25,122 bases of DNA from Clostridia bacterium (GTDB lineage: Bacteria; Bacillota; Clostridia; Christensenellales; UBA1242). The notes beneath the pieces were generated by a model. It made no database searches, was not told the origin of the DNA, and saw only the letters and a list, made by a program, of their open reading frames with translations. Positions 14,634-23,477 of this stretch are shown one piece after another. Positions within the stretch are counted from its first letter, which is position 1, and each line of letters begins with the position of its first letter. Made by a program: the position numbers and the translations under genes. The DNA lies in assembly GCA_028702545.1 (NCBI GenBank), contig JAQVOQ010000003.1:1-25122 (forward strand), read 5' to 3'.

Positions 14634-16421
14634 TTATAATAATATAGCTCTTATTCTTCTAACGCCTCTAGAAGAACTTTGTTCTTTGTCAATTTTATAT
14701 TTTCCTAGCTCGCTTGTGTTCTTAACATGTGGTCCTCCACAAATTTCCTTGCTAAAATCTCCTATTGTATAAACAGAAACAACTTCTCCATATTTATCTT
14801 CAAATATACCTAATGCACCCGACTTTTTCGCTTGTTGCAAATTCATTTCTTCTCTAATTACAGGAATTGCTAATCTAATTTGCTCATTTACTATGTCTTC
14901 TAAGCGACATATCTCAACATCAGTCATTTTACGATCTAAATTAAAATCAAAACGCATGCGCTCGCTCGTTAAGTTTGCACCCATTTGATTTATATTCTCG
15001 CCATATATTTGGCGTAGTGCAGCTAGTGTTAAGTGTGTTGCCGTATGATATTTAGTTGTTTGATAACTAGTATCGGCTAGTCCACCTTTAAACACGCCTT
15101 CTTCAACTCCACGACTCGCTTCTTGATGCTTTTTAAACGCCTCATGATAACCTATTTCATCTACTTTAAAGCCTTTTTCCTCCGCTAACTCCGTTGTAAT
15201 TTCTAATGGAAAACCAAAAGTGTCATAAAGTCTAAATGCTGTTTTACCAGGAAGCACGCCTCCTTTAACATAGGTCATAACCTTTTCAAACTCTTTTAAT
15301 CCAGCGCTTAATGTTTTGTTAAAGCGCTCTATTTCGGAATTTAACTCGTCAAATATAAAATTTTTATTTTTAACAAATTCTAAAAAATCATCTTTATAAA
15401 AATCAATATAATATTCAGCTATTTTTTGAAGATTGCTCGCATCTAATTCTATTTCACGACTAAACCTAACAGCTCTTCTAATTAAACGCCTTAAAATATA
15501 ACCTCTACCTACATTGCTCGGTACTGTTTTATTATTATCGCCTAAAATTACTGTTGATGTTCTTAAATGTTCGGCAATTACTCTATATGCTTTTATAGTG
15601 TTTTTGTCTTGCAAATATTTTTTGCCAGCCAAACTCTCAATTAACGCTATTGCGTTTTTAAAAACATCTAACTCATATACGCTATCAAATCCATTTAATG
15701 CCATAACTACACGCTCTAATCCCATTCCTCTATCAACATTAGTCTGTGGAAGAGGCTTTGGCTTTTCGCCCTCATTTTCTACAACATATTGTATAAACAC
15801 ATTATTTCCAATCTCAATATATTTTCCGCAATCACAAGATGGCGAACAATTTTTATCGTCACATTTTGCGTCAGTTACAAAAAACATCTCAGTATCTGGT
15901 CCACATGGGCCAGTTTCACCCATTGCCCACCAATTATCACTTTTACCTAAAAAGAATATTTGGTCATCGTCTAAGCCACAGCTCTTCCAAATATTATAAC
16001 TCTCAATATCTTTTGGAGCATTATCATCGCCTTCAAAAACAGTTACTGCAATTTTATCTTTTGGCAAGTTTAAGTAGTTGGGGCTAGTTAAAAAGTCATA
16101 GGAGTCTTTAATAGCTTTTTCTTTAAAATAATTCCCTAAACTCCAAGTTCCTAGCATCTCAAAAAAAGTACAGTGCGTTTTGTCACCTACTGAGTCTATG
16201 TCGTTTGTTCTAATACATCTTTGCGAGTTGGTTAAACGAACTCCTGCAGGATGCTCTTTACCCATTAAATAAGGCACTAGTGGATGCATTCCAGCAACGG
16301 TAAAAAGTGCTCCCTTTGCGTCAGCTGGCACTACGGATGCATTTTCAATTTCGATATGTCCTTTTTCTATATTAAAAGTTATCCACTTCTTTTTAAATTC
16401 TTTAATAGTTATTTCTCTCAT
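14634..16421 (-). CDS. alaS: Alanyl-tRNA synthetase, short form lacking the C-terminal C-Ala domain
   Basis: The 595-residue class II enzyme charges tRNA-Ala. The catalytic core and tRNA-recognition helices span about 1-450, with the conserved GETGPCGPDTE at 168-178. The editing domain follows, with zinc ligands H459, H463 (HTATH), C561 and H565 (CGGPH), so serine/glycine mischarge removal should be intact. The DHHA1-like C-Ala region, residues beyond about 700 in the usual 870-residue enzyme, is missing, and the reading frame ends cleanly with LL and TAA. A four-cysteine insertion (C187, C192, C196, C198) follows the GPCGPD motif. A short AlaRS subfamily of about this size is known in some bacteria. 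The start has AAAAGGA upstream and its own promoter. Confidence 0.93.
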   Translation of the reverse strand: MREITIKEFKKKWITFNIEKGHIEIENASVVPADAKGALFTVAGMHPLVPYLMGKEHPAGVRLTNSQRCIRTNDIDSVGDKTHCTFFEMLGTWSLGNYFKEKAIKDSYDFLTSPNYLNLPKDKIAVTVFEGDDNAPKDIESYNIWKSCGLDDDQIFFLGKSDNWWAMGETGPCGPDTEMFFVTDAKCDDKNCSPSCDCGKYIEIGNNVFIQYVVENEGEKPKPLPQTNVDRGMGLERVVMALNGFDSVYELDVFKNAIALIESLAGKKYLQDKNTIKAYRVIAEHLRTSTVILGDNNKTVPSNVGRGYILRRLIRRAVRFSREIELDASNLQKIAEYYIDFYKDDFLEFVKNKNFIFDELNSEIERFNKTLSAGLKEFEKVMTYVKGGVLPGKTAFRLYDTFGFPLEITTELAEEKGFKVDEIGYHEAFKKHQEASRGVEEGVFKGGLADTSYQTTKYHTATHLTLAALRQIYGENINQMGANLTSERMRFDFNLDRKMTDVEICRLEDIVNEQIRLAIPVIREEMNLQQAKKSGALGIFEDKYGEVVSVYTIGDFSKEICGGPHVKNTSELGKYKIDKEQSSSRGVRRIRAILL

Positions 16422-16450
16422 AAATGTTTCCTTTTGTTATTGATTTATAA

Positions 16451-16480
16451 ATTATAACATATTTTAAAAAAAATTATCAA
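16451..16480 (-). promoter_or_regulatory. Promoter of alaS
   Basis: TTGATA (16475-16480) and a perfect TATAAT (16451-16456) are 18 bases apart on the minus strand. The predicted leader is only about 22 bases, leaving no room for a T-box. Confidence 0.65.
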
Positions 16481-16500
16481 TGCTTTTAAAATTAAAGTAA

Positions 16501-16527
16501 TAAAAAAACTAGTTAATGCACTAGTTA
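16501..16527 (-). terminator. Terminator after the GPH transporter gene
   Basis: AACTAGT and ACTAGTT form a 7-bp stem with a TAATGC loop. On the minus strand seven T follow the stem. Confidence 0.65.
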
Positions 16528-16555
16528 TTTTATTATTAAAATATTCTAAAAATCT

Positions 16556-17992
16556 TTAGTCAACGCTTTTATCTTTTGTCTGATTTCTTATTTTTGATAT
16601 TTTGCGATTTGCTTTATCTACTTGTTCTTTTTTAATGCTATATTGGCTATAAATGGCAAAAGCACCGATTAGCGAAATTGACACACCGAGAAGTGCAATT
16701 ATACCAAGCCCATTTTGTACACTCATAGGCTGAGTAGACAAATCCGCGTCAAATTTAATAACATCTAAAAGTATACCTACAACTAAAAGTGCAATAGCAT
16801 TTGCTATTTTGTAAGCGAGTGTCATAAAACCACTATATAATCCAGCATTTTCCTTGTTTGTTTTTGCATATTCAATAGTCATAAGGTCAGCAAACATAGA
16901 TATTGGAAGCGAATATAGTGCACCTGTTCCAAAACCACTAATAAATATAGCAATAACAGAAACAATAAATGGTGCCATACTTGGCATGCTGTTTCTAAAT
17001 AAAAAAGTTATACCAACAATGATTATACCCGTTAAACTCGTCAATATTCCAGCAAGTACCGCTGGTTTTTTTTCGTGCTTTTTACTATATTTTATCCAAA
17101 ATGGCTGTGATATTATTGTGGCCAGTACAAGCCCACCCATAAGCACTGCTATTTGTGTTTTACTAAAATAAAAACTATAAGTAAATAAATGTAATCCTAC
17201 GCCCGTTATAAAAGCTGAACTGACTAAACTAACAGCGTAACCGCCAACTAAACTATTATAATTTTTTCGTTTAAGCGAGTAAAAAAACATTTTAAAAATT
17301 TGAGTTGGAGTTTTTTCTTTTCTTTCTTTTTTAGCTCTTTCATATTTCTTTTTAAGCTTTGGAATTGATGAGGCTGTACCCACTATGCAAAATATGCCAA
17401 AAGCTATTGCCATTAAACTCGTTACAATACTAATATTCATATAGCCCTGTTGCGTGCTTGAAGCTAGGTCTGAATTTAAGAAAATATACATTAAAACAGA
17501 TGGTGCTATAAAGCTAATCAAAAAAAATATAGTTTTATATGCTTGAATATTTGTTTGCTCGTTATAATCGTCGCTTATCTCTGTTCCTAGAGCTGTGTAC
17601 GGAGTTGCAAACATTGTATTAAAAGTTTATAGTGCTAGCATTGAAACTAGCAGCCAAATAAATTTGCCCGTCGGATCTAGAAATGAGGGAACTGACCAAA
17701 TAAATATATTAAATATTGCCATACCAACAAAGCCCAAAAGCATAAATCCATGGCGCCTACCAAAAAGAGGACTTTTTTGCCTGTCAGACAAATAGCCAAT
17801 AATAGGATCAGTGATTGCATCCCAAAGAACACTTATTGCAACAGCTATACCCATAAGCGTTCCAGATATTCCAATGACTGCTGTACCAAAAAACATTATT
17901 AAATTATTGTAGGTTTGAGAAATGACGCCGTAGCCTAAGTTTCCCATACCATAAAAAAACTTTTCTGTCTTTTTAAGTGGTTTATTTAACAT
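16556..17992 (-). pseudogene. GPH/MelB-family sugar:cation symporter, interrupted by one in-frame TAA
   Basis: The frame of 479 codons encodes a 12-helix glycoside-pentoside-hexuronide transporter. The first segment (codons 1-121) holds the opening helices and the family loop with DPIIGYLSDR and GRRHGFML. Codon 122 is TAA (17627-17629). The same frame continues TFNTMFATPYTALG, EISDDYNEQT and the remaining helices to 16556. Related proteins carry an aromatic residue at the stop position (YTF-type sequence before PY.AL), so a Tyr codon changed to TAA is the simplest cause. An ATG at 17614 could restart translation but has no ribosome binding site. No other lesion is visible, so the loss is recent, or the stop is read through, or it is a sequencing error. 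Confidence 0.85.
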
Positions 17993-18017
17993 TTTTACTC
18001 CATCTATATACCTTACT

Positions 18018-18046
18018 ATTTTAATAAAAAGTTATTAAATTGTCAA
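18018..18046 (-). promoter_or_regulatory. Sigma-A promoter of the GPH transporter
   Basis: A consensus TTGACA (18041-18046) and TAAAAT (18018-18023) are 17 bases apart on the minus strand, 26 bases upstream of the ATG at 17992. No catabolite-response (cre) site was recognised around it. Confidence 0.75.
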
Positions 18047-18082
18047 GTGAGTGCGTGATTTATTTTACTATTAGTTTACAAC

Positions 18083-18115
18083 AAAAAACAAGTAAATATT
18101 TTACTTGTTTTTTTT
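18083..18115 (-). terminator. Terminator of the typA-dnaB operon
   Basis: AAAAAACAAGTAAA and TTTACTTGTTTTTT form a 14-bp stem with a three-base loop. It follows the dnaB stop by about 12 bases. The T runs on both strands make it efficient in either direction. Confidence 0.8.
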
Positions 18116-18126
18116 ATTTTTTTAAG

Positions 18127-19590
18127 TTAAAAAATATCAGTTAAATCTTCGTTTTCGCCAAGTGGTGTAATATCTGGTAAGTTGTTTTTATTAATTACTC
18201 CGCTAGTTACTGGTGGTGGTAAGGTTTCTTCTAAGGAGTTCATATTGCTCGCTTTGTTTAAGTCAACAAAAGTTGTATGCTCTTGAATAAATTTTAATTT
18301 AATCGTACCAAGTGCACCATTTCTGTGCTTGGCTATAATTAAATCAATTAAACTTAATACTGCACTCTCATCTTCACCCGGCATTTCATTTCTATGTAAA
18401 AACATTACGATGTCTGCATCTTGCTCAATCGCACCACTTTCTCTTAAATCGGATAATACCGGTCTGCCTTTACGAGTTTCAACGGCACGAGATAATTGTG
18501 ATAATACGATGATAGGAACATTAAGTTCTCTCGCTGCAACCTTTAACATACGGCTCATCTCGCTAACTTCTTGTTGGCGATTTTCTTTGTTTCTGCTGCC
18601 TGAACTCATAAGTTGCAAATAGTCAATCATAACTAGGTCTAAGCCTTTTTCACGCTTTAATCTTCTGCATTTGCTTAAAATATTAACTGGCGTATTTAAT
18701 GAACTATCGTCAATAAAAATCCTTGCTTCGCTAAGTTTTTTGTTAGCCTCCCACAATGCTTCCCATTCTTTTGCATTAAGGTCACCTTTTAGCGCTTTTT
18801 CCATACTAACAAAAGCCGTTGAACAAAGCGAACGCTGAGCGAGTTGCTCTTTTGGCATCTCAAGTGAGAATACGGCAACTTTTGACTTCGTGTTAAGTGC
18901 AATATTAGTTACAATATTCATGGCAAAACTTGTTTTACCAACACTCGGTCTTGCTGCAAGTAAAATAAGGTCACTCTTTTGAAGTCCGTTTGTAATTTTA
19001 TCAAGTTCTCTAAAACCTGTTTTTAGTCCTCTTAAACTAGCGGGGTCTTTTTGTATTGTTTGAAATTTATCTATAACCGTTTCAAGTGCATTTTGAATAT
19101 CTGTTAAATCGGTTGACTCTTCATTTTGTGCAATTTCAAAAATTTCTTTTTCCGCAAAAGCTAGTGCCTCTTCTTTGCTGCTGCTTTCAAAAGCTGTTTC
19201 AATAATTTTTTCGCTCGCTTTAATAAGTTGTCTTAAAATGCTGTTCTTTTTTACAAGTTGCAAGTAATTGTCGTAATTTGCAGCACTTGGCACAATGTTT
19301 GATAGTGTGGTTATATAGTTAAGTCCGCCAATATCGCTTAATTTGTCCATCTCTTCTAGTTTTGCAGTTATAGTAATAAAATCAACTGATGAATGTTTTT
19401 TATAAAGGTCCAGCATTGCACGAAAAATAGTTTTGTGAGCACTAGAATAAAAATCGTTAGCCGATAATTTGGTTACGATATTAATTTGTGCTTCGTCCTC
19501 ATCAATTAGCACGCAACCCAAAACGGCTTGTTCAGCCTCTATAGAGTGCGGAAGTATTCTCGCAATTACTTTTTCTTGTTTTGTTGCCAT
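18127..19590 (-). CDS. dnaB: Replicative DNA helicase DnaB
   Basis: The 487-residue hexameric helicase unwinds DNA at the replication fork. The N-terminal primase-interacting domain begins with LPHSIEAEQAVLG (residues 13-25). The RecA-like motor has Walker A ARPSVGKT (K219, T220), Walker B ending MIDYLQLM (about 320-328), a following LSQLSRAVETR and the arginine finger region near KHRNG. The C-terminal tail is acidic. No intein interrupts the P-loop, a common insertion site. The start has AAAGGTG upstream and lies 15 bases after the small membrane protein gene, so it is co-transcribed with that gene and typA. In many Bacillota dnaB follows rplI; the typA linkage here differs. Confidence 0.97.
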   Translation of the reverse strand: MATKQEKVIARILPHSIEAEQAVLGCVLIDEDEAQINIVTKLSANDFYSSAHKTIFRAMLDLYKKHSSVDFITITAKLEEMDKLSDIGGLNYITTLSNIVPSAANYDNYLQLVKKNSILRQLIKASEKIIETAFESSSKEEALAFAEKEIFEIAQNEESTDLTDIQNALETVIDKFQTIQKDPASLRGLKTGFRELDKITNGLQKSDLILLAARPSVGKTSFAMNIVTNIALNTKSKVAVFSLEMPKEQLAQRSLCSTAFVSMEKALKGDLNAKEWEALWEANKKLSEARIFIDDSSLNTPVNILSKCRRLKREKGLDLVMIDYLQLMSSGSRNKENRQQEVSEMSRMLKVAARELNVPIIVLSQLSRAVETRKGRPVLSDLRESGAIEQDADIVMFLHRNEMPGEDESAVLSLIDLIIAKHRNGALGTIKLKFIQEHTTFVDLNKASNMNSLEETLPPPVTSGVINKNNLPDITPLGENEDLTDIF

Positions 19591-19605
19591 AAGTTTAACA
19601 CCTTT

Positions 19606-19803
19606 TTACTTTTGCATTTTTTTATATCTAATTAATTCTACCACACTAATAACTGCTGCTCCAAATAAAACATAGATAGAAATCTTGGTAAAATTGGATG
19701 CATTTTGGCCAAGTAAATTATCTAATATGATATAAACCGGAATTAAAAATATAAAAACAATAAACATTCTTTTATATAAACCCATTATGCTTCTTCTATT
19801 CAT
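19606..19803 (-). CDS. Small two-helix membrane protein between typA and dnaB
   Basis: The 65-residue protein has two hydrophobic segments (about residues 13-28 and 41-57), a basic N-terminus (MNRRS) and a basic tail (RYKKMQK), so both ends are likely cytoplasmic. AGAGGT eight bases upstream selects the ATG at 19803 over the one six codons later. It lies 15 bases after typA and 15 before dnaB, which supports a real gene translated from the same mRNA. I do not recognise the family. Confidence 0.75.
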   Translation of the reverse strand: MNRRSIMGLYKRMFIVFIFLIPVYIILDNLLGQNASNFTKISIYVLFGAAVISVVELIRYKKMQK

Positions 19804-19818
19804 ATCAATTACCTCTAT

Positions 19819-21648
19819 CTAATTATTTTTAAAAAACGGTTTATTTGCCTTCATTCTTAAGCTGTGGTCTAAAACTGTTTTTCTTATTCTTAAGTTTTTT
19901 GGCGTAACTTCTAATAACTCATCATCCGCTACGAATTCTAAGCATTCTTCCAAACTAAATACAACGGGTGGAATAAGTCTTTGTGCGTCATCACTTCCAG
20001 CCGCCCTCATATTTGTTAGGTTTTTACGTTTGCAAACATTTATTACAAGGTCTATGCTTTTTGGGCTCATACCAACTACCATTCCCATATAAACAGGAAC
20101 GCCTGCGCCAATAAATAACAAACCTCTATCTTGTGAATTAAATAGTCCATAAGTAACGGATTCGCCCGTTTCAAAAGCTATTAAACTGCCCGTAGTTCTA
20201 CGCTCAATTTCGCCTTTATATGGCAAATAACCATAATGAACCGAACTCATAATGCCCTCGCCTTTGGTAAGCGTTAAAAATTCCGATTTAAAACCAAATA
20301 AACCTCTACTTGGTACTAAAAATTCTAATTTTATTCTATTTGTGTGAGGAATCATGTTAATTAGCTCGCCTTTTCGATTTCCCATACTATTCATAACAGC
20401 GCCCATACTAACTTCTGGAATATCTACAACAAACTTATCAATAGGTTCACATTTTACGCCATCAATTTCTTTATATAAAACGCGTGGCATACTAACTTGA
20501 AATTCATACCCCTCACGCCTCATAGTTTCTATTAAAATACCTAAATGCATTTCGCCTCTTCCGTTAACAATAAAACTTTCAGCTTTATCGGTATCAGAAA
20601 CTTTTAAGGACAAATCTTTAATCGCTTCCTTATACAACCTATCCCTTATATGCCTGCTAGTTACATATTTACCTTCTCTTCCTGCAAATGGACTGTCGTT
20701 TACGCTAAAAGTCATTTCGACACTTGGGCTATTAATCTCAACAAACGGCAATGCTTCCTCAAAACCTGTTAAGCAAATAGTATGTCCAATTTTAGCATCA
20801 CTGCTACCAGCTATACAAATTATATCGCCAGCTTCTGCTTCTTGAACAGAGATTTTTTTAAGTCCACTAAAAGTAAATAATTTTGTAACTTTTGTGCGTT
20901 TTGGTTCTTGCTGTTTTAGATAATCAACAACTGTTATAGCATCGCCAACTTTTATCATACCTTTTTCTATTTTACCAATTGACAATGTTCCAACATAGTC
21001 ATTTGGTTCACTCGCCGAAACAAGCATTTGAAACTTAGCGCTAACATCACTTTTTGGCGCTGGAATATATTCAATAATTTTATCAAAAAGCGGGTTCAAA
21101 TTTGTACCCATTTCGTCCCTATTAGCGCTTGCTATACCTAATATTGCACTCGCATAAATATATGGGCTATCTAATTGCTCATCAGAAGCATGTAAATCGA
21201 TTAAAAGTTCTAAAACCTCATCTTCAACTTCCACAATTCTTGCTTCTTTTCTATCTACTTTATTAATAACAATAATAACTTTAAGTTCTAGTGCCAACGC
21301 TTTTTCTAAAACGAATCTAGTTTGTGGCATTGCGCCCTCATAAGCATCAACAACAAGTAAAACGCCGTCAACCATTTTTAAAATACGCTCAACCTCGCCA
21401 CCAAAATCAGCATGTCCTGGAGTATCAATTATGTTAATTTTAACATCATTGTGCATCATTGCTGTATTTTTTGCTAAAATTGTAATGCCTCTTTCTTTTT
21501 CCAAATCATTGCTGTCCATCATTCTATCGGCAACTTCCTGATTTTCTCTAAAAAGTCCACCTTGTTTTAGCATTTCGTTAACTAGGCTAGTTTTACCATG
21601 GTCAACATGGGCTATTATTGCGATATTTCTTATCTTTTCGTTCGTCAC
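19819..21648 (-). CDS. typA: Ribosome-associated GTPase TypA/BipA
   Basis: The 609-residue translational GTPase acts in 50S assembly and stress adaptation. The G domain has G1 AHVDHGKT (residues 13-20), the switch I region with ERGITILAK (52-60), DTPGH (75-79) and NKVD (129-132). Domain II, the EF-G-like domain III and the family-specific C-terminal domain follow, the last starting after GRGEMHLGIL and including RGLFGFKSEFL, with the expected length. The start is GTG (21646-21648), chosen because AAAGGAG lies eight bases upstream and the conserved IRNIAIIAHVDHG begins just after; no ATG fits. It leads an operon with the 65-residue membrane protein and dnaB. Confidence 0.97.
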   Translation of the reverse strand: MTNEKIRNIAIIAHVDHGKTSLVNEMLKQGGLFRENQEVADRMMDSNDLEKERGITILAKNTAMMHNDVKINIIDTPGHADFGGEVERILKMVDGVLLVVDAYEGAMPQTRFVLEKALALELKVIIVINKVDRKEARIVEVEDEVLELLIDLHASDEQLDSPYIYASAILGIASANRDEMGTNLNPLFDKIIEYIPAPKSDVSAKFQMLVSASEPNDYVGTLSIGKIEKGMIKVGDAITVVDYLKQQEPKRTKVTKLFTFSGLKKISVQEAEAGDIICIAGSSDAKIGHTICLTGFEEALPFVEINSPSVEMTFSVNDSPFAGREGKYVTSRHIRDRLYKEAIKDLSLKVSDTDKAESFIVNGRGEMHLGILIETMRREGYEFQVSMPRVLYKEIDGVKCEPIDKFVVDIPEVSMGAVMNSMGNRKGELINMIPHTNRIKLEFLVPSRGLFGFKSEFLTLTKGEGIMSSVHYGYLPYKGEIERRTTGSLIAFETGESVTYGLFNSQDRGLLFIGAGVPVYMGMVVGMSPKSIDLVINVCKRKNLTNMRAAGSDDAQRLIPPVVFSLEECLEFVADDELLEVTPKNLRIRKTVLDHSLRMKANKPFFKNN

Positions 21649-21676
21649 TTTATTTCTCCTTTATTAAAACCTCTTT

Positions 21677-21705
21677 ATTCTAACACAATTAATAATAATT
21701 GGAAA
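21677..21705 (-). promoter_or_regulatory. Likely promoter of the typA-dnaB operon
   Basis: TAGAAT (21677-21682) is preceded by TG one base away (an extended -10), and TTTCCA (21700-21705) stands 17 bases upstream. It is the best match between the upstream terminator and the GTG start. Confidence 0.5.
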
Positions 21706-21731
21706 GATTTTTTTTTAATATACAACAAAAA

Positions 21732-21752
21732 GGCAAGTATTTTTTACTTGCC
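21732..21752 (-). terminator. Terminator after the lipoprotein gene
   Basis: GGCAAGTA and TACTTGCC form an 8-bp stem with a five-base loop, 24 bases past the lipoprotein stop. The minus strand continues with five T, which separates this gene from typA. Confidence 0.8.
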
Positions 21753-21776
21753 CAATGAAAAAAATTATAAACTCAT

Positions 21777-22616
21777 TTATTCAAGTTTTGTGGACAAAGT
21801 AATTACCTGTTGTTTTTTACTTTTGTATACTTCTATATTGTGCTTAATTAACAAAAATAAAATAAAAATTAAAGTTGTACCAAGAGCTAAAATGTACCAC
21901 CAAGTAGAAATAATTTGATATTCATAAAATTCTATTTGCATATCGTAGTTATCCGCAGGAACTTGCCATGTGTGCACTTTTAGCCCACTTGTTGAATAAT
22001 AAACTCTGTTAGCATTACTCTTAAGTTTTGTAGAAGCTGTAGCGTAAGAATAAGAAAAATCAATGTCACTTAAATTAAATTCAATATTGCCGTTAGCTGG
22101 ATTTGAAAAATAATCTAACAGTTGGCTTGCAAGAGTAGAATTTTGTGCATTTTTAAAAGCCGTTGAAGTAACAGTCGTAGTTTTGATGTAAAAAAGTTTA
22201 GTTTCTACCGTTTTATTGCTCGGTTGTTCTGGGTCGTCCACAATACCATAAAACAATTTATAAGTTTCATAGCTTGAAAACAAAAAACTTACACCAATAA
22301 CATTGTTTTCAACGGATGGAAATCGTATTCCTTGCCTTATTTGACTTTTTTCTATTAAATCTAAACCATTATCAGCAGCATAAAAGGCATCTATAAAATT
22401 TGTTCTAACATTTTCAAATTTATCTAAAGTTTCCGTTTGCACGGCCAAGTAATCATATCCTGCAAGTTCTATTGCATTTTTATTTAATTCAACATAAAAA
22501 CTCTCCAAAATTCTACCGTCGGAGTATATATTGATTTCGTAACCACCACTAGCACAACCAGAGAGTGAAAATATCATTACAAACATTATTAATATTGCAC
22601 TTACTTTTTTTAGCAT
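21777..22616 (-). CDS. Lipoprotein with a C-terminal membrane anchor (LppM-like)
   Basis: The 279-residue product has a signal peptide with a good lipobox, LSGC (C21), so it should be lipid-anchored on the outer face of the membrane. After the cysteine comes a beta-rich region (YEINIYSDGRILESFYVEL) and a variable central domain. A single membrane helix (about residues 239-261) follows, then a short basic cytoplasmic tail. Lipobox plus C-terminal helix and a 'G.....I..DG' opening recall LppM/DUF3153-type proteins, but I assign that only tentatively. The start has AAAGGGA upstream. It is a single-gene unit by its terminator, and no function can be inferred from its neighbours. Confidence 0.75.
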   Translation of the reverse strand: MLKKVSAILIMFVMIFSLSGCASGGYEINIYSDGRILESFYVELNKNAIELAGYDYLAVQTETLDKFENVRTNFIDAFYAADNGLDLIEKSQIRQGIRFPSVENNVIGVSFLFSSYETYKLFYGIVDDPEQPSNKTVETKLFYIKTTTVTSTAFKNAQNSTLASQLLDYFSNPANGNIEFNLSDIDFSYSYATASTKLKSNANRVYYSTSGLKVHTWQVPADNYDMQIEFYEYQIISTWWYILALGTTLIFILFLLIKHNIEVYKSKKQQVITLSTKLE

Positions 22617-22715
22617 ATATAATTTTTCCCTTTGTATAAGTTATTATATTATATTTTTAAAAAAAATAAAACTAAATAATGACTAGTCTTTATTTAAAAC
22701 AACTTTATTGTTAGC

Positions 22716-22740
22716 AAAAAAGGCTTTTAAGCCTTTTTTT
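22716..22740 (-). terminator. Terminator after the rubrerythrin-like gene
   Basis: AAAAAAGGCTT and AAGCCTTTTTT form an 11-bp stem with a two-base minimum loop, eight bases beyond the stop at 22748. T runs are present on both strands. Confidence 0.75.
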
Positions 22741-22747
22741 GTTTTTA

Positions 22748-23365
22748 TTATTCATTTTTTTCTTGATTTTTATCATCTTTTAACTCAACTATGACATGCC
22801 CTTGTTCAAAACCACAAAATGGGCATTTGTTCCACGCGTCTTTACTCGTTTCCTCATGTCCGCAGTTATCACATTTCCATTTAATCGGTTTATCTTCTTT
22901 ATACAACTTGTTTTCTTTCATTTTATTTGCAATCTCTATCATCATCAAATATAAACAGTCTTTAATTTGGTACATAAATTCAAACTTTTTAGCAATTTCA
23001 ACAAAACCTTCTTCTTTTGCAGTAGTTGCATACTCAGGATAAATTTCGTCTCTTGCAATTTCTGCCTCATCAGCTGAATATAAAAAGTTTTCAGCTAAAC
23101 TAGCTTTTCTAAATGGATAAACATCATCAAACTCAATTTCTATTCCTAAGTCATCCATATTTGTTTCAAGTGCTTCATAAAAAACTTTTGCTTGAGCTAT
23201 CATTTTATCGCTAGTTTTTTTAAGCAAGTCTTCTAAATAACAATATTTTTCTTCACTTGCTTTTTCTGCCATAAATTTACACCTAGCACTATTTTGACTT
23301 TCCAATAAAAAAGAACGGCATAAATTTACAATTGTTTCACTTTTTTGAAAATCTTCTTTGTTCAT
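22748..23365 (-). CDS. Rubrerythrin-like protein with rubredoxin-type C-terminus and degenerate di-iron site
   Basis: The 205-residue protein aligns by eye along its whole length with rubrerythrin, an anaerobe peroxide reductase. Helix 1 has LLESQNSARCKFMAEKA (E22 in the ligand position), helix 3 leads into IYPEYATTAKEEGF (108-121), and the C-terminus has a rubredoxin-like C4 site (C165, C168, C181, C184). However, the helix-2 ExxH pair is M55/Q58, the two helix-3 glutamates align with alanines (A101, A104), and the helix-4 ExxH pair is K135/L138. Only E22 of the usual ligands remains, so peroxide reduction at a normal di-iron centre is unlikely. The C4 site may bind iron or zinc. The start has AAGGAGA upstream. 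Its real role is unknown. Confidence 0.8.
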   Translation of the reverse strand: MNKEDFQKSETIVNLCRSFLLESQNSARCKFMAEKASEEKYCYLEDLLKKTSDKMIAQAKVFYEALETNMDDLGIEIEFDDVYPFRKASLAENFLYSADEAEIARDEIYPEYATTAKEEGFVEIAKKFEFMYQIKDCLYLMMIEIANKMKENKLYKEDKPIKWKCDNCGHEETSKDAWNKCPFCGFEQGHVIVELKDDKNQEKNE

Positions 23366-23438
23366 AATAAATTCTCCTTAAAAATTATTGACTCAAACTT
23401 ATTATGTCTAAATTTTGCAATTTAATTATAGAAAATAA

Positions 23439-23462
23439 AAAAAGTGCAAAAGTGCACTTTTT
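23439..23462 (-). terminator. Terminator after the YdjG-like gene
   Basis: AAAAAGTGCA and TGCACTTTTT form a 10-bp stem with an AAAG loop, 16 bases past the stop at 23478. The minus strand has seven T at the end of the stem. Confidence 0.75.
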
Positions 23463-23477
23463 AAAATTTAAATTTGT

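Noticed and set aside
15514..15999. 161-codon open frame on the plus strand inside alaS
   Set aside because: It lies wholly antisense to conserved AlaRS catalytic sequence and has no recognisable domain or start signal.
18127..19590. Possible intein or split site in dnaB
   Set aside because: The P-loop region and the full 487-residue length are continuous and normal.
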